A stretch of 64,000 bases of DNA from NCBI GenBank assembly GCA_015680685.1, contig MNCI01018878.1:102139-166138 (forward strand). Direction: 5' to 3'. This DNA comes from Gnetum montanum (Eukaryota > Streptophyta > Gnetopsida > Gnetales > Gnetaceae). The position numbers were made by a program, and so were the translations under genes. Position 1 is the first letter of the stretch. Each line of letters starts with the position of its first letter. Positions 23,736 to 35,700 of the stretch are shown in pieces. Below the pieces are notes generated by a model. It searched no databases and was not told where the DNA came from. It worked only from the letters and a program-made list of their open reading frames with translations.

Positions 23736-25732
23736 CTGTAATCAATCAAGGTTTTGATGTTACTAAGGTATTGTCATTTATCATTAATAGGTTTATACCT
23801 TACTCATAACCTTAGTTCCATTAAGTTCTTTAGCTCATATGATTGCAAAGTTAGAAAAATTTTCAGAAAAATGCCCAAAAAGTGTTAATCTTCTTTTAAG
23901 ACCCTTCAAAATTGGCCTCTTTTCCCTTATTTATGACTTATCATGATGGTTATGGTCCCTTGGGGGAGAAAATTAAAGGGTTTGGCATTCATATGATTGG
24001 TTGTTCATTAAAACACTCAAGGTTTTTAACATTCTTACCCTTATAATACCTTCTCGATGATAGAAAATTTTGAAAAATTAGCATAATTTTTCTACTTAAG
24101 CATCCTCTACCAACTAAATTAAACACTCTAGGTTCAACTAGGTTCAAAAACCATAAAAATCATAGCAATATGGAGTAAGATATCACATGTGAAAATTGGT
24201 TGCGCAAAGTTCTAAGTTGGAAGAGAAAAATGCAAAAAATTTCCTATCTACATATGATGATAAATGATTTTGAAGCATCATAGGGGTTCTATATATAGTT
24301 TTTATGGACCCGATATTAGGTATCCAATGTCAAGGTCCACCCAATATCGAGTAGTCGATATCAGGGTGGTTGAAAATGCATTCAGTGAGGGTGTTCAATA
24401 GGGAAAATAAAGCTCTATGATTAGTGGTAGGGTTTTAGGTAAAATCCATAGTTCTAGGATAAGTAAGAAACCACATTTAGGAACCAGAAGTGCTAGACGA
24501 TGGAGTCACTAGCATTAAAAGGTTTAGAAGATGCATGAAAAGGGGTATTAGATCCATGGTGTAGAATGGATCAGTTATATGATAAGGGAAAGTATTGAAT
24601 TTAACATATATGTTGTTGGAAGGTTTAAGATGATGTGGTTGTGTCAAAAAAGTATAATTCACAATAGTTATACAAGTAGATCCTCCCTAAAGTAAGCTTT
24701 AGCCCTTAATGCCCTTGTATAACCACACCTAAAAATGTCCATAAGCACCAAAAAGGTTGAATGCAATGCATACCTGTGAAATAAAACACACATGTTAAAA
24801 CCACCAATTTGAGAAAATATCTCTATGTTACACAAGACCACAAGTTAGGATCATACAGATGGTGAGATGAGATGGATTGGAGAAAGGATTACAGGAAGTG
24901 GGACATGAGGTGCTTTACCATAGGCATAGTGAATACTTGTGTGTTACTAATGGTCAAGTAATCATTAGCCCTTTCTGAGATTCAAACCAAGTCCAAAAAA
25001 TATTCTAGTGACATCACATTGTTTCATCACTTTGTTTAACAACCATAAGACTATCATAGTTGCAAGTAGTAGCATCACTTGGCATTTTGTCCAAGGGAGG
25101 AGTTTATTCATGGCACTTTGTACTTTTTTTTTGATTGATGGGTTTTGAGAAGCCACCAACCTTTAAGCATAGGTAACATGTCTTTCCATTAGGACCCTCA
25201 GAAATTTATTTAGTGCCATTTTATTTTACTCTTAGTTTCATTTTTTATTAGATCTACAAGGATATAATTACAACCTTAGCAACATGATAGAACATATAGA
25301 AGTGGTCAAAGAGAATCCACAAATTCCCTTGATGTCACACCCTTCACATTCTCCCCTTGGTTCTACACTTTTCTATCTAGGCACAATGATTACGAATTTA
25401 GTTTTAGTTTGATGATGGAAAAGAATATCATTATGACTTGGTCAATAACCTCTTATTAATGGAATGGGTGGATGGATGATGTGACCTCGCTATCCAAATA
25501 ATCAACCCCTTATAACTTGACAACATAGAGAAAACCTCACCTTAATGGGCTACATTATCATTTTATTCACAAGCGAGATGACTAACAAAGGGAATGAAAA
25601 AAATGTGGAAAAAGTTGAAAATGATAGGAAACATTTGTATCAAGAAATAATAAAAAATTGTAAAATAAAAAGATGAAAAACACCTATTAATTTTGAATGT
25701 TAGGATGGGGTGTTTTTCCCACAACTAAGTGT
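23736..25732 (-). other. E3 internal non-coding region
   Basis: No recognisable coding sequence. A block near 25330-25345 (TTGATGTCACACCC on plus) is the counterpart of the GGTGTGACATCAAGG block in E2. Scattered tracts of homology to E2 support shared ancestry. Confidence 0.5.
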
Positions 25733-26690
25733 TTAACTGTGAAAAGACTTAAAGAGTAGATAAGTAGGCTCCATGCATTTATGAAATAGTGTTAACCTTT
25801 CATTTTCAAGCCAATGGGTGTCTCTTGGTTTAGTGGTGGTTGCATAGACAAGTTGTTGTTCACACACTTGGTTGTTAATTATTCGGTGGATCAAAGTATG
25901 AGTTGTGTCAATGTTGTGGATGTCTATTCCACGATTGCACCCTTGATCATGATTAGGTATGCATGGATTCATTTATCTCCCCACAATGCTAGATTCATTA
26001 CTTCTGTTGGATGTTGTAGTAGCAATGAATGGTGGCCTTTGCATAGGATCAAAGGATGTTAGCTATGAAAGGGAAGGCATTACACTTGATTGGCCTTATG
26101 ATGGTTTGGATGATGTAGTAGGTCCATGAGTGTTGCACTTACACATGGGAGCCATCCTAAATAAGGGATGTTTCTAAGATTGTGGTGGGAACCTATTGGC
26201 ATTAGCATGTCTATGCATATTTTTAGCACAAGTGGAATTCATTTGTTGATGTTGTGGTGCTGAACCTTCTTATGTTGATAGTAGTAACATGTGATGGGAT
26301 GGAGTATGAGAATATTGAGGATAGGATGGAGGGTAAGAGGTGTGAGGTGTTGATCCTTCAGGAGATGTCATGGGTTGATGATACTCAAGAGAGTGATAGT
26401 AGCAATTTGCAGTAGAGGACATAGAACTAGTTGGAAAAATAGGTTGTTGAACATAATAACTGTACAGGTTTGGTTAGCAATAAGGGTAGGGCTAGTTTGG
26501 TGATGGCCTTCCTCATGACTGCAGGTTTTGTCACTATGGTTGATGATAGTGTTGAGGCTGGTAATAAGTCCCTCTAGGATAGTCTAATTGCTTGTAGGAG
26601 TATATATAATTACCTTGTGGAAAAGATAATTTCCTATGCATGTGCTTTTGTACAAACTTGGGATTTAATGCAAAATCTCAATGCTCCTAT
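25733..26690 (-). pseudogene. E3 Pro/Tyr/Gln-rich gag tail, decayed
   Basis: Minus-strand peptides are rich in Tyr, Pro, His and Gln, and the last open part (25733-25972) has NPCIP and NNQVCE blocks shared with E2. No protease active site is seen. Stops break the frame. Confidence 0.45.
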
Positions 26691-28212
26691 AGATGTAACA
26701 TGACTAGGTAATGGCCCTTCAGGTGGTCATATATGTAGATGTCACATGTATCATCTTCATCTGTGGTTGAGTCTATAGCCTCACTTTCTTTAGCCATTTT
26801 TCCTATTTGTCGATAAGTCTTCTTAGCTATTTCTTGGTTCTTCTTCCATCATTTATTGTGATCACCTAATTTTTTTTTTTTGTTACCTTCTCCTCTATGG
26901 TTTCTACAAAATTTGTAACTTTTTCATTTATCCACTCCAACATCCTATCAAACTTTGCTTCAAGTTTATCGATAGAGTTCTATATTGACAAGGTTTGTTA
27001 TGGAATCACCCTATCAGGAGTGACCTCTTTCTCCTTACCATAGATGTGAACCCTCTTCTTTTGAAGAGTTGGATCCCAGTGATATTTCTCAACATTCTCC
27101 CATTTTCATAGTTTTCCTTCTTCTTTTGCCACACACTTAACTAGCTCTTGGTTTTGATGGGTTCATAGCTCGTATAATTGACCTGGAGCATACATCCCAA
27201 GGATCTCCCTCATTTCATTACAAAGCCCATCTATGATTTGGAAAAGTTGCTATTCCTTAGAGAAACCATGGCTTGGGCATTTATTCAGTAAAGAATAATA
27301 TCTATCTAGGGCCATGTCCAAGGGTTCATGTTATTCTTGTCTTCATCTTTGGATCTGTCTCCTCATGTTGGACACCCTTGCATAGGTTTGGTATTTCTTG
27401 TTGAAGAGTTCCAGCAGTGTGAACCACCATCAAATTGAATTTGGTTTCAACAATCTATACCACACTTCGACTCTATCAATTAGTGTCCTTGGAAAGAGCT
27501 TAAGCTTTTGCCATCTACTTTCAATGTTATATAAGGCACAGGCATCATGGAAGGGTTGTAAATGATGTTATGGATTTTAATCATACCCTCTTACAAATTT
27601 AGGGATATTATTCATATCAAGCCTAGGTAAGCAACTTTCCTTGCAATGCTTGTGAGGTATCTTAACTGCCTCTATGATATGCATCAAGCTCTTAGTGGCC
27701 AACAAGGATTCATCGTTATTAGAGATATTATGATGAAAATATCTATTTCTATTCATTTGATTATGATGATTTTGTCTATGTTCATTTTGATGTCTTTGAT
27801 TTTTCTTGTGGTTGCGATTTCTATTTTTATTTCTACCCCATAGTGGAGCTTTGTCTCTATACCTATGTTCATCTTTATCAGAACTAGACATTGAAGAGGA
27901 AGAGGAAGATGAGAAACTGGAAGGGTTACCATGGCTTCTATGGTATTTCGCAAGGTCCCTTGATTTATCTTTTCTAGGTTTTGATGAGGTTCTAGGCCTT
28001 GAGGGTTCCCTTGGTCCAAGACTTACTTCATCTCCCTTAGGGTTGTCTATTTTGGGTGAATGTAGTCTTTGAGTGTCATCAAGGTGGTCATGAACATATG
28101 AATCCCCTACATATATTTGGTCACTCTAATTTTCTTGAACATATATCTTGTTAGTCCTCCAATGAATGTGCTTTCCATACAATGCATTATCGCTTCCTTG
28201 TGAAAGAGACAT
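26691..28212 (-). pseudogene. gag: E3 gag, decayed
   Basis: Starts MSLSQGSDNALYG at ATG 28212. A Ser-rich block and an Arg/Asn/His-rich basic block (27577-27891) lead into the gag core (LDMNNIPKFVRGYD, LLELFNKKYQTYARVSNM, LDMALDRYYSLLNKCPSHGF). It ends with the knuckle-like C-D-I-Y-I-Y-D-H-L-K-G, again with Tyr in place of the second Cys and without the later cysteines. Several stop codons occur in the core (for example after GYD). It is the closest relative of the E2 gag. Confidence 0.75.
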
Positions 28213-28318
28213 TATTTTTAGTTAGTGATGTGTGTGATCTAATATTTTCTAAAAGATATATCGTTAATGCTTTTACAGCGATCATGTATAATATAATTAA
28301 TCTAGATAACTAACACCA

Positions 28319-28338
28319 TCCCTAGCAATGACACCACG
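28319..28338 (-). other. E3 primer-binding site, degenerate
   Basis: On the minus strand, GTGGTGTCATTGCTAGGGAT follows the LTR end. Aligned with E1 (TTGGTGCCGTTGCTGGGGAC), it is the same tRNA-Asp-like site with more changes. Confidence 0.5.
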
Positions 28339-29227
28339 AATGAGTGGCGAGCTACCCCTATGCCTAACCATATGAATCACAAGTTTTCACACATGATCTA
28401 GTTGAATTCCATGGATGGGACTAGTTGTGCATCTAAATCATTATGCCTTGATCGCAGTTCATTGTCTTCCCAATTAAACTAGTGGTAGCTTTGTCACGTA
28501 TGGTTTAGTCTAGAGTGAGGCATATGATTCTTGATGTTGTTTGGCCCTAAGCAACTCTTAATGATAATAAATAGGTTGATTAATTAAGCTAATTAAAAAT
28601 GGAAAGTAAAGTCTAAACTAGCCTATGTGTAATGAGTATTCATTCCTAATTGCCTACACACACCTTGGACTTCACGTAACTACCACTAGGATTACCAAGT
28701 ACATGTCACTAGGTGTACCAAACGATAACACTACTAGGTTACCAAATAATTACACTTAAGCACTCGCAATTAGTCATACTCATTCCACTTAATGACAAGA
28801 ATAATAAAGAGCAATAAATGAAAACATTAACTAAGGAAAATAGTAAATAATTAAACAATTAAAAGCAATAATAAAGCTAAGTGAATGCTACAATGATGGA
28901 AGTAATCTTGATCTTTATTGTTGGACATGCAACGTGTCCAAGTACATCACACTTGAATAAGGATGTCATACAATCACTTAACATCACATTACGAGCATGC
29001 ACTAGAAACTAACAAAGCTTGAAATCAAAAATCTATGAATCTAACTCTATCTTTTCTATTTCTTTTATATCTCAACTGTGCACCCAAGTGTGGTATTTAT
29101 AGGCACTCATGGAAGAGGTGATATTGGATGCTCAACATTGAAGGTTGTGCCCCAATATCGGATGCCTGATATCATAACTCCAATATCAAATATTTGATAT
29201 CAAAGCCATGTAAAACATGACTCATCA
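28339..29227 (-). repeat. E3 5' LTR
   Basis: On the minus strand it starts TGATGAGTCATG and ends CACTCATTC (19107-19992 ends TCATCA). TATA box at 29094-29101 (TATTTATA on plus). AATATC/GATATC units at 29110-29206. Followed on the plus strand by the target duplication AATGG. Confidence 0.9.
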
Positions 29228-30404
29228 AATGGAAACAAATAATCTTCTTATCACCTAATCTTATTATCACCTTAGGTGCTAGGAATTCGAACAAATCTAT
29301 TAAAAACATTTACAATAATCACATTAAAAGAAAAGCTTGAGAAACTTGGAAAGAAATAAAGAAAATATAGAAAATGAAAACTATTGCATCATCACAAAAG
29401 CCTTTCATAATGTTGCTTACGTCAGGGTCAGTATTCTTATAACCATTATTCTTAACTACCCCTACATTTCTTAATAACATAATTTCTTCAATACTATAAT
29501 TTCATCACCCATTTTCTCATTTTGTTAAATTAGCTTATGAATGCAACTATTTGCGTGAGCTATAAAATTCTCTATTTTAACCTTCAAATGATTTTTTTCT
29601 TCTAACAAGTGAGACTTTTTATATTTAAGCCCCTCCATAACACTCCATAGTGCTTCATTTCTTTGGCCATAATTATTTAATGTTTCAATTACATTTTCCA
29701 ACTAGTCTTCAATTACATTAAGAAGGTATTTGTCATGATGGAACACATTTTGCATAGATAGTTTATCATCCTCTTTCAAAGAATATAAGGTTTTACCTCT
29801 CTTTGACAATGATGTATTCTTGAAAATGCTTTCTGGATCTAGCTTTATTAGTTCCTAAAATTGGCCTAGAATAATGTATATTTTTCTCTAAAATAATTTT
29901 TTACAACAATTGGAAAACTTAGAGATCTCTCATATTATCTAGCTACCATGATGTTGCACACCTCTTGATCTCAAACATTATTCTCATAGGGATATTAGGA
30001 AAATTGAGCACATGGATCATTACCACATTTTGAAATCAGTCCTTGAAATAGACAACTATTAGTGAAGGAAGAATGTGTTTTTTCTCACTTGACTACTCAC
30101 TTTGTTAGAGCATATTTGAAGGGATATGTTGATGCTCAAGTAACATGGATAAGCTATTTTGACTTCTCAACTCCATGTTACTCACATGGAGCTAAGTTGA
30201 GGCCTTTAGTCACTTGATAGTCATATTGATCTATAGCCACATCTCTCTAAGTAATTATTCTTGTTATTGTTTAAAATTTATTTATAATATTGCAAAATAA
30301 CAAAAAAATTTACCTTGCTCTCTCCTCATTTGTGAATAGTAGCCATCAAAGCTCTCTATACAAGCTATGATGGTCATTACAACTCAAACTTACATTAAGG
30401 AACT

Positions 30405-30495
30405 ATGGCATATAGCTGACAATTGGAATTGAACTCATGACTAGGAGCTTCCAAATCAAGTGTCTTACCACTACACTAACACCCAATTGTCATTG
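30405..30495 (-). repeat. tRNA-derived SINE-like fragment
   Basis: On the minus strand it reads GTTAGTGTAGTGGTAAGACA, an A-box-like start, then a B-box-like GAGTTCAATTCC about 40 bases later. The body cannot fold as a good tRNA. It fits the head of a tRNA-derived SINE. Family not identified. Confidence 0.5.
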
Positions 30496-30857
30496 TCATT
30501 ATGTGATTGGTAAATCCTTCACCTACCTTTTCTTGGTCATGACCAGAAGATGGTGATATCCCATATAGCTTTAATGGTATGCCTATCATGGATGAATTGT
30601 ATTGTCAAAATTTCAAATTATTAAAATTTATCAACAAATTTTTTAAAACACATTGTTTATTTGATAAGAAATCTATCCAAACATTCTTTTGTATAATCAT
30701 TTAAGTATTCAAGTATAAAAATCTTGTGCTATTAAGTTTATACTATTTAATGCATTGTTTAAAGCTTTGCAATCAAAGGTTCAAAACATGATACTGGCAG
30801 CTGGGAACAATAGTGTTAGCACTTTATAACTGATTATTTATTTTAAAAACAAACAAT

Positions 30858-30930
30858 AAGATGTTATCTTAGTGGTAAGAGTCTTGTCTTGGTGACCCTA
30901 GGTCACATGTTTAATTCTACACTGGGCATT
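30858..30930 (+). repeat. tRNA-derived SINE-like fragment
   Basis: Reads TCTTAGTGGTAAGAGTCTTG (A-box-like), then TGACCCTAGGTCACATGTTT and AATTC (B-box-like). It is on the opposite strand to the copy at 30405-30495 and resembles it in layout. Decayed. Confidence 0.5.
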
Positions 30931-31067
30931 GTAATATAAAAAATTGGAAAAGATTTCAATTTCATCTAGAATTCCAAATAATAAATGCAAAAACTAAACA
31001 TTGACTTTTAGCTACAACTAACACATTGCTAAAAAGTGAAAAAATACAAATAAACTATGAGTCAAAT

Positions 31068-31190
31068 TCCAATCCTTCAAAAGAGGATGATATCCCATTT
31101 ACTATGTATCATCCATCCTTTTATTATGCTTAAAATTCCAATCCTTAGAGGATGATGACATCCCATTTATTACGTACCATCCATCCATCT
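31068..31190 (+). repeat. Tandem duplication, unit about 65 bp, two copies
   Basis: AATTCCAATCCTT, GAGGATGAT, ATCCCATTTA and CCATCCATC blocks occur twice in order. The copies differ by several substitutions and small indels. Confidence 0.75.
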
Positions 31191-31390
31191 ATTGATGATG
31201 CTTATTTCCTGTTTTCCTAATGGTTTTAAAAATGTGTTTGAAATCAAAGTAATTCATTTTAGTTGTAATTTAAAATAATGTATTGAAAAATATCAGCCAT
31301 TGCTGCTACCCTAGCTGAATACACAACAAGAACAACCATTATTATTAACCAAAATTGCAGTAGCTTGCAACTACCATCAAACAGCTACAT

Positions 31391-32777
31391 TTAATATTGA
31401 GGATTTTTTAGAGCATTTTGAGAAACAACATATTTGTTTGCACCAGTTAGGTTCTTAGACTTGAAATGGTTTAAGGCCCTAACTTGAATGTTATTACATG
31501 CAATATATAATCTTATCCTATCAACCCCAATGTCCCATTGTTTTATATATGTATATAATTTTGAACTTGGTAACATTTCTCAAAAGAAAAGTACTTGGCC
31601 GTTAATTGCACATTGAATTGAAGAGCAAAGCAATTATAGAGCAAAAATAAACAAGCTTTTAACGTTTATTTCTCACCAGGCATGGAGAACTTTCTTTAAA
31701 AGATACTTAATGTATCCATCTTAAATGCAAAAGTTAATAAATTCATAAACATGAAAACTATTTTGCAAAATGATGGTTCCCATGAGAGCTCTAGATTGAA
31801 GAAGGACTAATAAGTCTTTTGTTTTCTATTAATTTCTTAAAACATATAAAAATATAATTTGTATATCATATCATGAAATCTGAGGAGAAGCGTTAGAAAC
31901 TTTCTTTCACAAATTTTTCTACTTCTATGCTATGATCTATCTTTTACGGCAATTCCGTACAAATTTTTAAAGAATCTAACATAGGTATGTGCATGTAACG
32001 GGTATCATGGGTGAATTGGATGGATTGGAAAGGATATGCTATGATATCCGATGAATTGACAGAGCATTTAATGAAAAAGTAGAGAATGGAATTTGTGAGC
32101 CGTGCATAGCTGCTTTAAAGTAGTACCAGTCATGTGGCACGGGATTTGAAATTTTTCTTTCTTATTGTTTGAAAAAAAACTTAGGATTTTCCAACTCATA
32201 AAGCTTTTGAAAAGAAACTTTAAAAAAAGTACATATTAAACAGAGTGAAAAATTTACAAATATGGACTTGACAAATCCACAGCAAAACAGCCAGACTGGG
32301 CGATGTTGTATCATGTATTATGATGTATGTCCAAAAGGGAAAATTGCATAGGATCATATACACTGCTGTAAAAGAGGTGAAACTCTAAAATAATAGAGAA
32401 AATTGGAAAACAAAAACAAAAAGATCATGGATTTGGAAGATTATCTAAGTAGGTGTTACATATTTGCCTATTTATGTGTTATATATTTTAAGTGTTCATG
32501 TTTACAACCTATGCTAAAAATGATGGGGAACTCAATTAAAACCAGGATGACTAGCCTTAATAGAGGTGAAACTCCAAAATAACACACAGAAAAAGCTCAT
32601 CACTTTTGGTGATATTTAAGTGTTCATCCTTACAACTGATGCTACAAGATTAAGAAAAAATCACTGATATTTAAGTGTTCATCCTTACAACTGATGCTAC
32701 AAAATTAAGAAAAAATCACTTTAAGCATTAGTACATGGATACATGGTAAATATCAAAAGTAAAATTCTCCTTCTTTA
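31391..32777. other. Downstream flank of the cellulose synthase-like gene
   Basis: AT-rich, without a recognisable gene. The part next to the stop codon probably contains the 3' UTR (minus strand), which includes the tandem repeat at 32606-32716. The poly(A) site was not determined. Confidence 0.5.
32606..32716 (-). repeat. Tandem repeat, unit 55 bp, two copies, 3' of the Csl gene
   Basis: The unit runs GATATTTAAGTGTTCATCCT to AAGAAAAAATCACT and occurs twice with one difference (ACAAGATT versus ACAAAATT). A third, partial relative (AAGTGTTCATGTTTACAAC) is near 32490. It lies within 200 bp of the stop codon, so it may be part of the 3' UTR. Confidence 0.8.
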
Positions 32778-35700
32778 TCAAAAAGGAACTTCCTGTAACC
32801 AAGCTATAGAAAGTAGCAAGGTTAATATTGTTGAACTTGCAATGGTTGATAAAGGAAGATGTGAATTCTTTCGAAATAGTGCTTTTAGATATGGCAACAA
32901 GCACAGAATTGACCAAACACAAACAAAGTACTCTGTAATCATCTTATTTTGTAAGTTACCATGAGCAATGACGACATCATATGTTTTAAATGCTACTGCT
33001 ACAATACTCAAAAGTAATATTGTAGTTGGTGGTATATGTAAATATGCTGGAGTAAATACTTTTGATTCTTCTTGTTTAACATCTTGAGCTTCATCTTCAA
33101 ATCTCTTCGGAGTAATTTCAAACTTGGTATCCTTGAAGCCAATGATCTTTACTATAACATCCAACATACCAAACAGCCGTGATGTAAAATTAGAGATAGT
33201 CAATGCTCTTTCTTGCCCCCACCATTCTTTTAATGACATTTCCCAGCACAAATACTCTTTAATGATGATGCTTTTGCATAGAAGCACCAGTAGGATTGCC
33301 AAGAGAAACGTAGGAGTGTCACTCTAAGCCAATTAACAAATTAAATCAGTAAAGGTTCAATATAGTTATAAACACAAATATAGAATTTTAAAAAATAACT
33401 GGATATATATTTACCTGAGGTAATGAAGGCTTTCCGCTGAATATACTATATATTGGCAAAATCATGTAACAAGTAGTTGCAACTGCAAGGATGCCCCATA
33501 AGACAAAGTAAGCATACATTAATCTTTGCCGAATGCTCATCTTCCTTCTCCACCCTAAAAATGGAGTTAATGCATTGAAAAGTATCTCTGTTAATCCACA
33601 AGCCCCTCTTCTTTCTTGGGCTGACAAGTCCCTAGCATCAGATAATGCACATCCTAAAAACCCTGGAAGGCTAGGAAAGTACAATAAAGAATGCCAGCCA
33701 ATGCTATGTATTCTACACCCTGTCAGTGTATCTTCCACTATGCTTCCATATTTCCATCCAACCTACATTCCACAAGTTTACATGCAAATACATAAGGATG
33801 TTGCTTTACCTGGGTAGTTAATGGGATTGAAATTTTATTGAAATTGAAATTCCAACTGTTATTATCATTAGTCAGGATAGCCTAGTAGTAGGATTGAATT
33901 GGAAATGATCTTTAAATTTCAACAGAAACCTAAAACTTTTGGACTGAACCTGTAACTTTATGCATTACAAAAGTGCTATAGAACAAATAATTATAAGCAT
34001 AGAAGGATTAAATACACAACCTCTTTGCCCCATGAAGTATTGACTTCATACTCGCATTTTGACAGTTCTAAAGCTTCACCAATCATAGATGAGGGAGAGG
34101 AAAAATTCATGTGTATGGCTCTCTCTCCACGTAGAAGAGCTTTAGCAGATGCAACCAACAAAGAGGATTTGCCAAAAGTTTCAACAAAGTTTTCATGTGA
34201 CCATGAACATGTAAAATTTTTGTATCCTGAAAAAAATATGCTAGAAGAGATATTGTTTACTAAAATAAAAGTGAAATTCTTACCACCACAATAAAATATC
34301 AATTTCAGCTTCCAATGGAATGAATGTGTACGACTTACCCGGTGGACAGTTGTAAAGTGCTTTTCTTCTGTGAAAACAATTTGTTCCAAAGTAGTGTGGT
34401 CCTTGCATACCATTGGTTCCCAATAACAATTTCTGAGAGTTAAGAAAAGCTTAATCATCTAAAACTTCATGTGAATTCAAAACAAAAGCTTTCAAGTTTA
34501 CTGTCATATAAGTGGAAAAAGAACAAATTTGAAATAAATGGACATGAAATGCAAAATGAACAAATTTGAAACACAGTAAGTACCAAGATAGCAGCAAACT
34601 GTTTTCTCCCAGGGTTATCTTCGTTTTTTGCATAAAAAAGTGGGGGAAACTGAACAAACCCACAGTATCTTTCTGACTTGAAACTCATAAAGAAACACAT
34701 GGCTTGTTTGATGACTTTCGAGTTGTTGATAAACATGTCACAGTCCAGATTTAGAATGTAAGGTGCATTTGTCATCAGCCCTGAAACTCTTGTCTGTCAT
34801 AAAAGAATAAATTTTGAAAAAAAAAAACCAAAACCAACATTCATTAATTAAACAAGGAAACCTAAATACAATCATTAATGGATCATCAACCTCAGATAAA
34901 CATCTATATCATTGGTTAACTGTAAAATACCATAACGTTCATTGCTCCTGCTTTGTAATGGTGCTTGATATTGGGTCTTTTCTCCCTTGCAACATAGATT
35001 ATGTGGGGCACAAAATCACTGTCATCTTCCTCCTTATGTTCATGGATAACCTGAAAAAAAACCTAATAAATGCTTTATTTGGTTCCTCAATTGTTGTTGG
35101 TCTGTTTCTTNAATAAATGCTTTATTTGGTTCCTCAATTGTTGTTGGTCTGTTTCTTCTTTCTTTATTTTTTTTAAATCTATTTAAAAGCTAGTTCAATG
35201 GGAATTGTCAGAGCAGAGTGACAAGAAATAACCTTGACTATACTTGAGTGATTGGTAATGTCCGAGAGTTTAGAAGCAAATCCGGCTTCATTTAGGCAAA
35301 GTGATGGGACTTCTCCTGTGTGTATTGCTTTGAAAATTCTTGCTTTATATGCTTCGTATTCTTCCTGAAAATGATAAATTCCTAACAGTCAGTTTAAACC
35401 AAAAGTTATCAGGAAGATAGAAGATACAAACCATGATGACAGCATAATTAACTACCTTGACAAGTTGTGATTCAGTAATGAAGTTGTTGTCATGAGAATC
35501 CATGTACTCTTGCCTATCAAAGAAAACAAGAGGGGCTCTGGTCTCTAACATATACTTCTTGCAAAAGGGTGCCCAGATTTTAGAAAAGTTAAAGGCTTCA
35601 AACAGTGAATAATAAACAATTGGAGATGCTCCGTCATCAGAGATATAACATGCTAGTTTATGTGTTGGGTAGTCCAAAGCCAGCACTGAAAGAACTGTAT

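Larger units (their letters stand above)
19107..29227 (-). mobile_element. E3: complete LTR retrotransposon with gag and a long second ORF
   Basis: Minus-strand element, LTRs 28339-29227 (5') and 19107-19992 (3'), flanked by a perfect 5-bp duplication AATGG (19102-19106 and 29228-29232). In its own direction: LTR, degenerate tRNA-Asp-like primer site, gag (28212 to about 26690), Pro-rich tail (to about 25733), about 2 kb non-coding, ORF2 (23735 to 20172), purine tract, LTR. A solo LTR of another subfamily is nested at 21063-21879 within ORF2. No protease, reverse transcriptase, RNase H or integrase was recognised. It is the longest relative of E2 and the only copy in the window that keeps ORF2 nearly end to end, although broken by stops. 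Confidence 0.9.
29233..31390. other. AT-rich intergenic DNA with SINE-like fragments
   Basis: No coding sequence. Two tRNA-like fragments (30405-30495 and 30858-30930) and one tandem duplication (31068-31190) are listed separately. The rest shows nothing recognisable. Confidence 0.5.

Noticed and set aside
30139-30182. 11-bp inverted repeat AGTAACATGGA/TCCATGTTACT
   Set aside because: Could form a hairpin, but nothing around it suggests a terminator, microRNA or transposon end.
30405-30495. Functional tRNA gene
   Set aside because: A- and B-box-like signals are present, but no complete cloverleaf with anticodon arm could be drawn. SINE fragment is more likely.
33991-34458. 155-codon minus-strand frame across exons 6-7 of the Csl gene
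   Set aside because: It reads intron 6 and uses the wrong frame in exon 6. The proper frame there gives [20 protein letters not shown], which fits the family.
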